Under the pieces are notes generated by a model, which had not been told where the DNA came from, did no database searches, and worked only from the letters and a program-made list of their open reading frames with translations. The translations under genes and the position numbers were made by a program. A stretch of DNA of 64,000 nt from Spirochaetae bacterium HGW-Spirochaetae-5 (lineage in GTDB: Bacteria; Spirochaetota; UBA4802; UBA5550): positions 13,861 through 77,860 of the forward strand of contig PGXT01000002.1 in NCBI GenBank assembly GCA_002839285.1, in the 5' to 3' direction. This document shows positions 41,341 to 51,066 of the stretch, one piece after another. The first letter of the stretch is position 1; every line of letters starts with the position of its first letter.

Positions 41341-42723
41341 TTATTCGATTGAAGTCCTTATTATCATATCAGCTATCTCTTCAGAATTGGCAATATGAAT
41401 ATCATTGGGAACTTCCTGGCCATCTGTAAAATACGAGATCGGCTTATTATACTTATCGGCAATATCCACAACATTCCCGATAAAAGAAGTTTCATCAACT
41501 TTAGTAATTATTACACTATCAAACTTCATTACATCAAATGCTTTAAAAATCTCTTTCAAATCACCTTTTTTTGTATTTGCACTTACGCATAGTATTTTTT
41601 CAAAATCATATTCCACATTATCAGCAAAACTTTTTATTTCTGAAATTTTTAACTCGTTATTATGACTGCGCCCCGATGTGTCTACCATAATTATATCTGA
41701 TTTCTCTTTAGATATAACATCCCTGAAATGTTTCTGGTCGCTGATAACATGAATCGGAATTCTCATAATTTCGGCATATTTTTTCAGCTGCTCAGTTGCA
41801 GCTATCCTGTAGTTGTCAATTGTTATAAACGATACTTTTTTACCTTCCCGCAGCGAGTTGATAGCACCAAGTTTTGCCATTGTTGTAGTTTTACCTACAC
41901 CGGTAGGTCCTATAAACATAACAATCTTCTTCTTGTTCCCCTTCTTTATAGGTCCCGACGTTACTATACGGCTTTTAATAAGATCTTTAAGGCTTTTTTC
42001 AATTTTATATTTATCCTTCTGATCTTCCCTGCTGATGCTGTTTTTCACATCTTTTATCATAATTTCGCACTCTTCAGGATCAAAATCATTGGCTCTCAGC
42101 ATCTCTTTGAAAGGGGTGAAACAATGATCTTCATCACAGGTACCAGGGGTCTGTTTCTGCCCTTCGAGAAGTTTGTTTAAAGCAGTTTTAATATCATTAA
42201 CTTCACGCTCAATATTGGTGACAATACCGGCTTCGGTATGATTACGGGGCTTCACAGACTCATGAATTTCTGCAATTCTTACCTCTGTTTTTTCTTTTCC
42301 GGCTGAAAAATCATGAAAATCTGAATGAATCTGCGGCTGTTTAAAGCTGTTAAGCCTGTCATTTGCAGTATCAATGGATTTGTTTATAGAATCCACATTA
42401 AAATCATCTTTTACAGCTGATGCTCTTTCAAGAATCTCCTGAACTTTGCCAAGACGTGTGGGCTCTTTCTTATCATCCACAATGAAATCTATAGTGCTTT
42501 TCTTCGGCGGCTGATTCTGGTTCTGACCATGTCCCTGAAAAGGTTTCCTCTCCTTCACCGCTGCAGTGAGCTCAACAACCTCCTTTGCAAATACCTTTGA
42601 ATTAAAAAAACCGCCCTGCTTAACGTATTTATGACTGATGGGAATAGCCTCATCTCCATGCTCCATGCGGAGTTTCTTCATCGCTTCGTTATAATTTTCT
42701 GCTGTTATCTTTAAATATTTCAT
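41341..42723 (-). CDS. flhF: Flagellar SRP-like GTPase FlhF
   Basis: MFIGPTGVGKTTTMAKLGAINSLREGKKVSFITIDNYRIAATEQLKKYAEIM, VDTSGRS. Confidence 0.95.
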   Translation of the reverse strand: MKYLKITAENYNEAMKKLRMEHGDEAIPISHKYVKQGGFFNSKVFAKEVVELTAAVKERKPFQGHGQNQNQPPKKSTIDFIVDDKKEPTRLGKVQEILERASAVKDDFNVDSINKSIDTANDRLNSFKQPQIHSDFHDFSAGKEKTEVRIAEIHESVKPRNHTEAGIVTNIEREVNDIKTALNKLLEGQKQTPGTCDEDHCFTPFKEMLRANDFDPEECEIMIKDVKNSISREDQKDKYKIEKSLKDLIKSRIVTSGPIKKGNKKKIVMFIGPTGVGKTTTMAKLGAINSLREGKKVSFITIDNYRIAATEQLKKYAEIMRIPIHVISDQKHFRDVISKEKSDIIMVDTSGRSHNNELKISEIKSFADNVEYDFEKILCVSANTKKGDLKEIFKAFDVMKFDSVIITKVDETSFIGNVVDIADKYNKPISYFTDGQEVPNDIHIANSEEIADMIIRTSIE

Positions 42724-42802
42724 ACTACTCTCCTGAAATCTTTTTTTCTATCTATACGATTTTTTACTTACTGCTTTTTTCAAAAATATGCTCAACAAAA
42801 CT

Positions 42803-42870
42803 CCCCGGCCCCCGCACCCCGGTCAGGGCAAGAATTCAGCTTTGCCCCGACCGGGGTACGGAGGCTTTAT
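42803..42870. repeat. GC-rich palindromic element, family C (copy 1), between flhA and flhF
   Basis: CCCCGGCCCCCGCACCCCGGTCAGGGCAAGAATTCAGCTTTGCCCCGACCGGGGTACGGAGG. Confidence 0.7.
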
Positions 42871-42871
42871 T

Positions 42872-44977
42872 TTAAACCTGCAATCCCGATGGCAGAAGTG
42901 CCGATACTACAACATTAACTTTAATATTTTTTGTTATTTCATTATAAGCAAACACAACCGGCGCCGGAACTTCACGTTCAAGCAGGGCAAACATTACACT
43001 TCTGATCTGCGGAGATACAAGATAGATGGGGGTGTATCCCATTTTACTGGTTCTCTGATACGCATCGAGAAGTGTATTTACTATGGCATAGTGAGTATCC
43101 GGATCCATTCCGAGTACCTTCCCCTCGATCCGGTCTTCATGAATAGAACTTCTGATAATATTCTCAATTTCCGGATCAACAGTAATTACCGAAAGAACAC
43201 TGTCTTCTGCGGTATATGCACCGGTAATCTGTCTTGCAAGAGCTGTTCTGACATATTCAGTGAGAAGCCCGGCATCACGTGTATGATCTATGTATGTTGC
43301 AATAGTTTCAAGGATTGTAACCATATTCCTTATTGAAACTCTCTCACGAAGCAGATTCTGAAGAATCTTCTGCATTTCACCAAATGATACATTCTTCTCT
43401 TCAATCTCCTTAACAACTGCGGGATAATCTCCGCGGATATTATCGATAAGTTTTTTAACCTCTTCACGTCCCAGAATCTCATCAGCATGACGTTTTATAA
43501 TCTCTGTAAGATGAGTCGCCACAATAGTCGGACAATCAACCACAGTATATCCCCTGCTCTCGGCAAGATCCCGGCTGTCGGAATCTATCCAGATCGCATT
43601 CAGATTAAAAACAGGCTCAATAAATTCAACGCCTTCGATTTTCTCACTTATATCTCCCGAATCCATGGCCATGAGTTTGCCCACCTGAAGCACACCCCGA
43701 CCGACTTCAATCCCCTTAATAAGTATGGAGTACATCTCGGGCTCGAGTTCCATGTTATCCCTTATTCTGATTGGAGGGACAATAAGCCCCATATCAAGGG
43801 CGCTTCTTCTCCGTATATTGGTAATTCTGTCAAGAAGTGTACCCCCCTGTTCCGGATCAACAAGCGGAATTAAATTATATCCGATTTCAACTTCGAGCGG
43901 ATCTATCTGTATAAGAGGTAAAACCGATTCAGGTTTGGTATCTTTCACAGACTGCTGTTTGGCTTCACTTTCCCGATGTTCCCTCTCCTCTTCACGGGAT
44001 TGAGTAAGCATATATCCAAGTGATGCAATTCCCACAGAGAGTAATATCAAAGGAATTTTAGGGAATCCCGGAATAAGTACCGCTGCACCAAGCGCTCCGG
44101 CTGTCATATAAAGCGCTCTGGGTTGTGAGGTGAGCTGATCGGCAATCTGATCACCGAAATTTTCATTTGAAACAGCACGGGTTACGATAATACCTGTAGC
44201 TGTAGTTGTGAGTAATGAAGGGATCTGGCTTACAAGACCATCTCCGATACTCAAAAGGCTGTACGTTTGCAAAGCTACATCAAATGATTCACCGCGTTGA
44301 ACCATCCCTATAATAAATCCGCCGATGAGATTAATAAATGTAATTATAATACCGACTTTCACGTCTCCCGATACAAATTTCGAGGCTCCATCCATGGCTC
44401 CGTAGAAATCCGCCTCTTTCCGGATCTCCTCTCTCCGGATCTTCGCATTTTCTTCTGTGATCAAACCGTTTGACAGGTCTGAGTCGATACTCATCTGTTT
44501 TCCAGGCATTGCATCCAGTGTAAATCGGGCAGCAACTTCAGCTGTTCTGGTGGCACCTTTTGTTATGACAATAAACTGAACTGCGACTAGAATTATAAAG
44601 ATGATAAATCCTACAACGTAATTCCCCCCGACAACAAACATACCGAAGGTTTTAATAATTTTCCCGTCAAATGCAGCACCTTCAAGAAGAATAAGCCTTG
44701 TTGAAGAGACATTCAGCGCCAGCCTGAATACAGTTGTAATAAGAATCAATGACGGGAATATGGAAAAATCGAATGACCGGTGAACGAACATGGTAATCAT
44801 CAGAATAAGCAGACCAAGCATTAAGCTTACTGCAATAAGAAAATCGAGTAAAAAAGTCGGCAGAGGAATAACAAGCATTACCACTACGGAAATGACGCCA
44901 AGTCCTACGAGGATGTCACTCTTCTGCATCCATGATCTGTTGCCGGGTGACAATGATAGTGTTCTTGAGTCAGCCAT
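42872..44977 (-). CDS. flhA: Flagellar biosynthesis protein FlhA
   Basis: [65 protein letters not shown]. Confidence 0.97.
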   Translation of the reverse strand: MADSRTLSLSPGNRSWMQKSDILVGLGVISVVVMLVIPLPTFLLDFLIAVSLMLGLLILMITMFVHRSFDFSIFPSLILITTVFRLALNVSSTRLILLEGAAFDGKIIKTFGMFVVGGNYVVGFIIFIILVAVQFIVITKGATRTAEVAARFTLDAMPGKQMSIDSDLSNGLITEENAKIRREEIRKEADFYGAMDGASKFVSGDVKVGIIITFINLIGGFIIGMVQRGESFDVALQTYSLLSIGDGLVSQIPSLLTTTATGIIVTRAVSNENFGDQIADQLTSQPRALYMTAGALGAAVLIPGFPKIPLILLSVGIASLGYMLTQSREEEREHRESEAKQQSVKDTKPESVLPLIQIDPLEVEIGYNLIPLVDPEQGGTLLDRITNIRRRSALDMGLIVPPIRIRDNMELEPEMYSILIKGIEVGRGVLQVGKLMAMDSGDISEKIEGVEFIEPVFNLNAIWIDSDSRDLAESRGYTVVDCPTIVATHLTEIIKRHADEILGREEVKKLIDNIRGDYPAVVKEIEEKNVSFGEMQKILQNLLRERVSIRNMVTILETIATYIDHTRDAGLLTEYVRTALARQITGAYTAEDSVLSVITVDPEIENIIRSSIHEDRIEGKVLGMDPDTHYAIVNTLLDAYQRTSKMGYTPIYLVSPQIRSVMFALLEREVPAPVVFAYNEITKNIKVNVVVSALLPSGLQV

Positions 44978-44992
44978 TTTTTAAACTCCTCA

Positions 44993-46150
44993 TCATATTG
45001 CCTTTTTATATCTCTTTTCACGTTTGTAAAGCTCGGCATATACAAATGATACCGCGCGGAATAGATCATCAGGTATTATGTCTCCTACATCTAGACGGTT
45101 ATAGAGCTCCCTGGCAAGGGGTCTGTTCTCTATAAGTTCAACATTATGCTCTTTCGCAACTTCCCTGATTTTAAGAGCCATTGTATCGACACCCTTGGCT
45201 ATAACAGCCGGCGCATCCATGGTATCTCGATCATACTGAAGCGCCACAGCATAGTGAGTCGGGTTTGTTACTACAACGTCCGCCTTCGGAACTTCCCTTA
45301 TCATGTTCTTCATAAGTATTTCCCGCTGCATCTCTCTCATCCTGGCCCGGACATGAGGATCCCCCATGGTCTCCTTCATCTCCTCTTTCATCTCCTGCTT
45401 GCTCATTTTTAATGATTCAATAAATTCACTTTTCTGAAAAAAGTAATCCGGAATAGCAAGTATAAGGAGAAGTACGGTACTCCATATAATTATTTTAAAC
45501 CCTGTCCAGAGGATATTCGACATAGCAAGAGTTATAGAAATATCCGGTGTTTTTAATATTTCATCAAAATCATTTTTGATGATAAGGTATGACACTATAG
45601 CTATTAACGTGATTTTAACTATGGATTTTATTAAATTTGCCGCTATCTGACGCGAAAAAAATATTTTCTTCATGATAGAGGCCGGATCAAGTTTCATTTT
45701 GCTCCAATCGAGCTGTAAAGGATGTGTCGATATCTGAAAACCGACCTGCGAGATTTCAGCAAGAATAGCCCCCATATTTGTTGCAAGAAATATAGGGAAG
45801 AGCAGCTTGGCACTTTCAAAAATAATTTTAAGCATTTCAAGTTCAAGCCATCTTGTTGTTATAGTCTGCCCCGCAAAGGAAGTAAGATAATACTTTACAA
45901 TTGCCGCCATTGAATCATACATCCAGGAACTGAATACAAGAAGCACAAGACATCCCGCTATAACAACTACAGCCTGGGGAAGCTCCTGAGTTTTAACAAC
46001 CTGCCCCTTCTCCCGGGCTTCACGTATCTTCTTTTCTGTCGGTTCTTCGGTACGCCCTTCATCCTCGGCGGCAAAGAGCTGTAGATCTAATCTGAAATCT
46101 TCATTCAGATCTATACAATCAGGATAATATTTTTTCAGAAATTCATTCAT
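44993..46150 (-). CDS. flhB: Flagellar biosynthesis protein FlhB
   Basis: GRTEEPTEKKIREAREKGQVVKTQEL, VVTNPTHYAVALQYD autocleavage motif. Confidence 0.97.
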   Translation of the reverse strand: MNEFLKKYYPDCIDLNEDFRLDLQLFAAEDEGRTEEPTEKKIREAREKGQVVKTQELPQAVVVIAGCLVLLVFSSWMYDSMAAIVKYYLTSFAGQTITTRWLELEMLKIIFESAKLLFPIFLATNMGAILAEISQVGFQISTHPLQLDWSKMKLDPASIMKKIFFSRQIAANLIKSIVKITLIAIVSYLIIKNDFDEILKTPDISITLAMSNILWTGFKIIIWSTVLLLILAIPDYFFQKSEFIESLKMSKQEMKEEMKETMGDPHVRARMREMQREILMKNMIREVPKADVVVTNPTHYAVALQYDRDTMDAPAVIAKGVDTMALKIREVAKEHNVELIENRPLARELYNRLDVGDIIPDDLFRAVSFVYAELYKREKRYKKAI

Positions 46151-46158
46151 AAATATCT

Positions 46159-46935
46159 CTAAACCGGCCAATGGTGCATAACACCGGTAAGTAATTTAAA
46201 ACTCCTTTCAATCGCGACCTGCATTATACGGATTATCAGCGGCGAAGTAAGCGCCAGAAGGCCGAAGCCTACAATTATCTGAATAGGAAAGCCGAACATC
46301 ATAATATTCATCTGAGGAGCTGCCTTTGCAAGTATACCCATGCTGACGGTTATCAGGAACGCAGTGGCTACAATCGGGAGTGATATCTTCAAAGCGACAA
46401 TAAACATCCCGCTGAATGAATAAATCAGATATTTCAAAAAGCCACCCGCTGCTGATTTCCCCATTCCAAATCCCGGCGCAAGCTCAAAAGATCTGTAAAT
46501 TGCTTCAATCAGAAAATGATGCCCGTCAATTGCAAGAAAAACAACAAGTCCTACAAAGTTTTTCAGCTGACCGATAAGCGGAACAGAAACCTGCCCTACC
46601 GGGTCAAGAACCTCATTTATACCGAAACCTATCTGCGCTGCATAATACTGGGCGGATAACTGAAAAGATGTAAAAATAATTGAAACAAGAAATCCTATAT
46701 AGATACCGACCATTGCTTCCTGCAGAACAAGCAGCGAATATAATCCCATATTACCCGGAACTTTTATTGTGGAAATAACAACGGGAAAAATAACCAGGGT
46801 AATAAAGAATGAAAGCATAGCTTTAATTCTAAATGGAATAACCCCACTTGAAAAAAATGGGGCTATCATTATCATGGCGTTTATTCTTACCAGTATAAGA
46901 AAGAAAGCCTGGAAATTATTAACAAAATACTCCAT
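46159..46935 (-). CDS. fliR: Flagellar biosynthetic protein FliR
   Basis: Multi-TM FliR pattern, GFGINEVLDPVGQVSVPLIGQ. Confidence 0.95.
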   Translation of the reverse strand: MEYFVNNFQAFFLILVRINAMIMIAPFFSSGVIPFRIKAMLSFFITLVIFPVVISTIKVPGNMGLYSLLVLQEAMVGIYIGFLVSIIFTSFQLSAQYYAAQIGFGINEVLDPVGQVSVPLIGQLKNFVGLVVFLAIDGHHFLIEAIYRSFELAPGFGMGKSAAGGFLKYLIYSFSGMFIVALKISLPIVATAFLITVSMGILAKAAPQMNIMMFGFPIQIIVGFGLLALTSPLIIRIMQVAIERSFKLLTGVMHHWPV

Positions 46936-46947
46936 TAATTTTTTATC

Positions 46948-47220
46948 TCACCCTGCTCCGATTTTCCCGATCAATGCAAAAATGTTTATGGTATAATTTA
47001 AGAGTACGCGTATCATCCATGAACCGAAAAGTATAATAGTGATGAATATTGCAATCATCTTAGGAACGAATGTCAATGTCTGTTCCTGAATTGATGTTGT
47101 GGTCTGTATAATGGATACTATAAGACCGACAAACATCCCCACTCCGAGTACCGGTGCTGAAACTATCAGAACCGTCATAAGAGATTCCCGCATAATTTTA
47201 ATTACAAGTATATCTGTCAT
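46948..47220 (-). CDS. fliQ: Flagellar biosynthetic protein FliQ
   Basis: MRESLMTVLIVSAPVLGVGMFVGLIVSIIQTTTSIQEQTLTFVPKM. Confidence 0.97.
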   Translation of the reverse strand: MTDILVIKIMRESLMTVLIVSAPVLGVGMFVGLIVSIIQTTTSIQEQTLTFVPKMIAIFITIILFGSWMIRVLLNYTINIFALIGKIGAG

Positions 47221-47236
47221 CTTATCCCCTCACGCT

Positions 47237-48001
47237 CTACCTGAACGACCTGACAAGTTCATATATAAGCAGATTCCAGCCATCGACAAGTATAAATAAA
47301 ATCAGTTTAAAAGGGAGAGAGATCATTACAGGCGGAAGCATAATCATCCCCATTGCCATGAGCACACTGGCTATTATCATATCAATAACAATGAAAGGCA
47401 TAAAAAGGAAAACACCGATCTCGAAGGCTATTTTAAGTTCACTTATCATAAATGCCGGGATAAGGCAATATGTGGGTATATCGTCTTTATTTTTAGGTTT
47501 TTCAATTTTTGAAAGCTTAACAAAAAGGGCAATATCCTTCTCCCTGGTCTGCTTAAACATAAACTCGCGGAGAGGAGCCATACCCCTGTCATAAAACTGC
47601 TGATTGGAGATCTGTCCGTTAAGATAGGGCTGCAGAGCCTTGTCATTCATTTCGGTAAATGTGGGGGCCATAATAAAAAATGTAAGAAAAAGTGAAAGTC
47701 CTACAATCACCTGATTTGGAGGCATCTGCTGCAGAGACAGTGCTCTCTTCACAAAATCAAGAACAATAACAACGCGTGTAAACGCTGTTGTCATAATAAT
47801 TATCGATGGAGCAAGAGTTAGTATGGAGAGCAGAAAAAGTATCTGTAGACTCAACGCTACATCTTTCGGTGAAGTCGCCTGGGTAATATCAAAGGCAATC
47901 TTCGGTATAGGCATTGTCACACCGCCGGCACTCTGCGCAAAAAGATATGCCGGTGAGCATAACAGTGCAAATAAAGACAAATAAAAATATTTTTTATTCA
48001 T
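47237..48001 (-). CDS. fliP: Flagellar biosynthetic protein FliP
   Basis: MTTAFTRVVIVLDFVKRALSLQQMPPNQVIVGLSLFLTFFIMAP. Confidence 0.97.
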   Translation of the reverse strand: MNKKYFYLSLFALLCSPAYLFAQSAGGVTMPIPKIAFDITQATSPKDVALSLQILFLLSILTLAPSIIIMTTAFTRVVIVLDFVKRALSLQQMPPNQVIVGLSLFLTFFIMAPTFTEMNDKALQPYLNGQISNQQFYDRGMAPLREFMFKQTREKDIALFVKLSKIEKPKNKDDIPTYCLIPAFMISELKIAFEIGVFLFMPFIVIDMIIASVLMAMGMIMLPPVMISLPFKLILFILVDGWNLLIYELVRSFR

Positions 48002-48716
48002 CGTCGCTACCATTTATATTTTTCAGACGGCTTTTCTGTTTATTCAGGTAACTCATATCAAACTCTTTCTGCGATATCTCCTGCATCATTGTTTTCTTAC
48101 CCCCCTGAGTTCTCTTTTCATTAATCTTGTCGATTACCCAGCCCACCTGACCCGCAATAAACTCAGGAAAAGTAGCACCCTGAACAGGTGTTGACCTTGA
48201 GCTGAGAAGTCTTATCCGGTCGATCTCCTCGCGGTCTTTAATCTCTGTTAAAAGATTTATACTGCTGTCTGAAACGCCCAGCAGGAAGACCTTTCCGGCA
48301 ACATCGATTATCTGAACAAATTTATTTGTTCCCAGTGAAACAGTTGAAAGAATCTGAATTGCATCACCTCCGGACATATGAAGCCCGGTCTTCTGGGAAA
48401 CAAACTTAAAAAACATATAAAAACCGCCGATAAACAGAGCAAGGACGAGAATAGTTTTAATAATCATCCATGCGGCTGACTCCTCTTCTAGCTGCGGCCT
48501 GAAATCCTCTTCTACAAAACCCTCACCCGGAACAGCGGTACCGGAATCAGCAGTAGTTTTCACAGCGGGGGTTTCCGCTGCGGGAGTTTGAGCTGAAGCA
48601 GGAACAGCAGCAGATATCAAAACAGTAAAAAAAACGGAAATAATAAGAATCCGCATAAAAAGTGCTGAACTTATTATTTTCTCCGCCCGATAGGATATTG
48701 AGGTATTATGTCTCAT
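47994..48716 (-). CDS. fliO: Flagellar biosynthetic protein FliO/FliZ (start may be near 48656)
   Basis: Position upstream of fliP; TM + TVSLGTNKFVQIIDVAGKVFLLGVSDSSINLLTEI. Confidence 0.85.
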   Translation of the reverse strand: MRHNTSISYRAEKIISSALFMRILIISVFFTVLISAAVPASAQTPAAETPAVKTTADSGTAVPGEGFVEEDFRPQLEEESAAWMIIKTILVLALFIGGFYMFFKFVSQKTGLHMSGGDAIQILSTVSLGTNKFVQIIDVAGKVFLLGVSDSSINLLTEIKDREEIDRIRLLSSRSTPVQGATFPEFIAGQVGWVIDKINEKRTQGGKKTMMQEISQKEFDMSYLNKQKSRLKNINGSDDE

Positions 48717-48774
48717 ATTTTTCCAGTTTAAAAAAAATTTTTAAAGCTATGATTATTTTAAAAAATACATTTTT

Positions 48775-49836
48775 CTATTTATTAACGGATTTAAAACGTT
48801 CGTCCTGGCTTACGATATCGGTTACCCGGACTCCGAAGTTTTCATCAATAACAACAACCTCACCGCGGGCAATAAGCTTACCGTTAACCAGCAGGTCAAC
48901 AGGTTCACCTGCAAGTTTATCGAGTTCAATAATTGAACCTTCACCAAGACCGAGTATGTCCTTAACAAGCTTTGTTGTCCGTCCAAGCTCAACTGTCATG
49001 GTCATCTCAACATCGAGAAGAAGGGCTATATCGCCGTAACCACCCGAGGTAATACTCTCACCCATTTGAGGGAATCGTACCGAACTGATTTGAGTCTGAG
49101 GTCCCTGGTGCTGGTACTGCTGCTGAGACTGCTGCTGAGACTGCATCCCGCCGCCGCTACCCATACCGAGAGATGAAGCTATGTTGGCATCCATTATATG
49201 ATAAAGCTTGGAGTTCATCACTCCATCGATAATTATATCATAGGTAATTTTAACAAGGTCCCCTGGAGGGAGCTGAAGATCCGAGGGATTCTGTGCAATA
49301 GAGACTGTTGCAGGTGTGGTGTTTACACCTCCCCCTATTTTATTGCTGAACTGAGTAGCCATTGAGGAGATAAACTGATTTGTAAACTCCTGAATTGTGC
49401 TCTGATGCGCGTCTGTTATGTCAGCAGGTACTGAACCTGTTTCATCACCCATCATAAGTGATGAAATTATACCCGCATCTCTGAAATTGAAAATTACCAG
49501 ATTCACTCCGTTAAGAGCACCTGAGTAACTCATTGAAATCTGAACATATTTGCCGCTGAAATCACTTCGGACAGCATTCTGAGACTTGGATTCGACCACC
49601 GGATTGGAGAGAACAAGATTTTTCCCTCCCAGATAACCGCTTAGAGACGGAGCGACCAGAGAGATAGCCGAATTAAGCATATTTCTCAGATTTGACTGCT
49701 CACCGGATGAGAATGATGAACCGCCCCTGGAACCTGGAGAATCGAACATCCCCGTCGGCTCAGGACCTGAAGTTATATCATCTGCTCCCTGTAACAGGGC
49801 ATCAATTTCGTCTTGTGATAAAGAGCCGTCGCCCAT
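48775..49836 (-). CDS. fliN: Flagellar motor switch protein FliN/FliY
   Basis: N-terminal LSQDEIDALL motif; CheC-like middle; C-terminal SpoA (LLDVEMTMTVELGRTTKLVKDILGLGEGSIIELDKLAGEPVDLLVNGKLIARGEVVVI). Confidence 0.95.
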   Translation of the reverse strand: MGDGSLSQDEIDALLQGADDITSGPEPTGMFDSPGSRGGSSFSSGEQSNLRNMLNSAISLVAPSLSGYLGGKNLVLSNPVVESKSQNAVRSDFSGKYVQISMSYSGALNGVNLVIFNFRDAGIISSLMMGDETGSVPADITDAHQSTIQEFTNQFISSMATQFSNKIGGGVNTTPATVSIAQNPSDLQLPPGDLVKITYDIIIDGVMNSKLYHIMDANIASSLGMGSGGGMQSQQQSQQQYQHQGPQTQISSVRFPQMGESITSGGYGDIALLLDVEMTMTVELGRTTKLVKDILGLGEGSIIELDKLAGEPVDLLVNGKLIARGEVVVIDENFGVRVTDIVSQDERFKSVNK

Positions 49837-49878
49837 ATTTCCCCCTCTGGAGTGAACAATTCAAATTTTACTTAAAAC

Positions 49879-50400
49879 CTAGTTAACAACAAACTCTACA
49901 AAGTAAATTTCCTTAATCTTACCCGCAATAAGCCTTATATTAATGTGAGCCTTAATCTCTTCAGCAAGAGTAATGGCACCGCTGACCGAATTAAGCTCTT
50001 CATATGTCTTTCCCTGAAGCAGAATATTTACAATATGCTGTATCTCATCTTTTCTGTTTACAAGCTCCGAGTTAAGCATCGGATCCATAACATAACCGAG
50101 AGATATGGTCATCTTGATAAAATGCGGTTCCGCATCGGCTGTTGTCTTGGAAAATGCCGGTAGGGCATAAACCGCAAGAGGCTCTGGCGGAGGTGCGGCA
50201 ATAATATCCTGACTTTTCTGATATTTGTTTTCCTGCACAGTCTTTGATACCAAATAAGATATACCGATCATAAGAACGAAAATTATAATTCCGCCCGCTA
50301 CATACAGAAGTATCTTAACTATCTTCGAAGTACCGGTACTCCCCTCGGTTTCCGGGCCCTTCCCCTCGTCCTCGACTATATCTCTTTCGTCATCACCCAT
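49879..50400 (-). CDS. fliL: Flagellar basal body-associated protein FliL
   Basis: Single TM, FIKMTISLGYVMDPMLNSELVNRKDEIQHIVNILLQGKTYEELNS. Confidence 0.85.
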   Translation of the reverse strand: MGDDERDIVEDEGKGPETEGSTGTSKIVKILLYVAGGIIIFVLMIGISYLVSKTVQENKYQKSQDIIAAPPPEPLAVYALPAFSKTTADAEPHFIKMTISLGYVMDPMLNSELVNRKDEIQHIVNILLQGKTYEELNSVSGAITLAEEIKAHINIRLIAGKIKEIYFVEFVVN

Positions 50401-50741
50401 AAGCCTTCCACCATTATTCTATTTATATAACAGCTTTACAATATAAAGCACTAAAGCCCGACCGATAGACATGGGTATAAATTATGTGACATAATATCAA
50501 ACATCAATACAACATGTCAATTAATTTATTCATTTTATTTAAAACATCCCTTTTGTACAGAGTGAATAATAAACCGTAAAAACATCATAATCCGTCTCTA
50601 TTCAGTACAATCGTCCATTTATATTTTCGGCATTATGTGAATTAACAAGAACTTAAATTTTAAATAAATTGAATAAAATTCAGTAACGCCTGATTAAGCT
50701 TCGTAATTCTATTAATTTTAGAACTTACATGTTAGTTATTT

Positions 50742-50849
50742 CCCCGCCGCCTGCGACGGCGGGGTCTGTAATTGCTGAAAAAGCGATGGTATTCTGTCTA
50801 CGCCGCGCCGTAGGCGCGGCGTAGAGTAATTTTACCACCGGTTTTTCAG
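50742..50849 (+). repeat. Dispersed palindromic element, family B (copy 2)
   Basis: CCCCGCCGcctgcgaCGGCGGGG hairpin, then outer stem CTGAAAAAGCGATGGTA/TACCACCGGTTTTTCAG around CTACGCCGCGCCgtaGGCGCGGCGTAG. Confidence 0.8.
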
Positions 50850-50861
50850 AAGATGCAAAAT

Positions 50862-51053
50862 TCAGCGAAAGCTCTGATATATGTCTCTCTTATACTCCAC
50901 GGTGAGCCTTACAACCTCTTCCGCGCTCTCGGACACTACAAATTTCTTACTATTGGTCAGCGTTATAACAGTATTAGGAGTTGTATCGATTACCTCGATA
51001 TGACTTGCATTAAGTACAAAAGCCTCTCCATTGAGTTTATGAAGCTGAATCAT
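50862..51053 (-). CDS. flbD: Flagellar protein FlbD
   Basis: MIQLHKLNGEAFVLNASHIEVIDTTPNTVITLTNSKKFVVSESAEEVVRLTVEYKRDI. Confidence 0.93.
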   Translation of the reverse strand: MIQLHKLNGEAFVLNASHIEVIDTTPNTVITLTNSKKFVVSESAEEVVRLTVEYKRDIYQSFR

Positions 51054-51066
51054 TACACTCCCCCCT

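Noticed and set aside
41728-42180. 150-aa plus-strand ORF
   Set aside because: Antisense to flhF GTPase domain; composition looks non-coding
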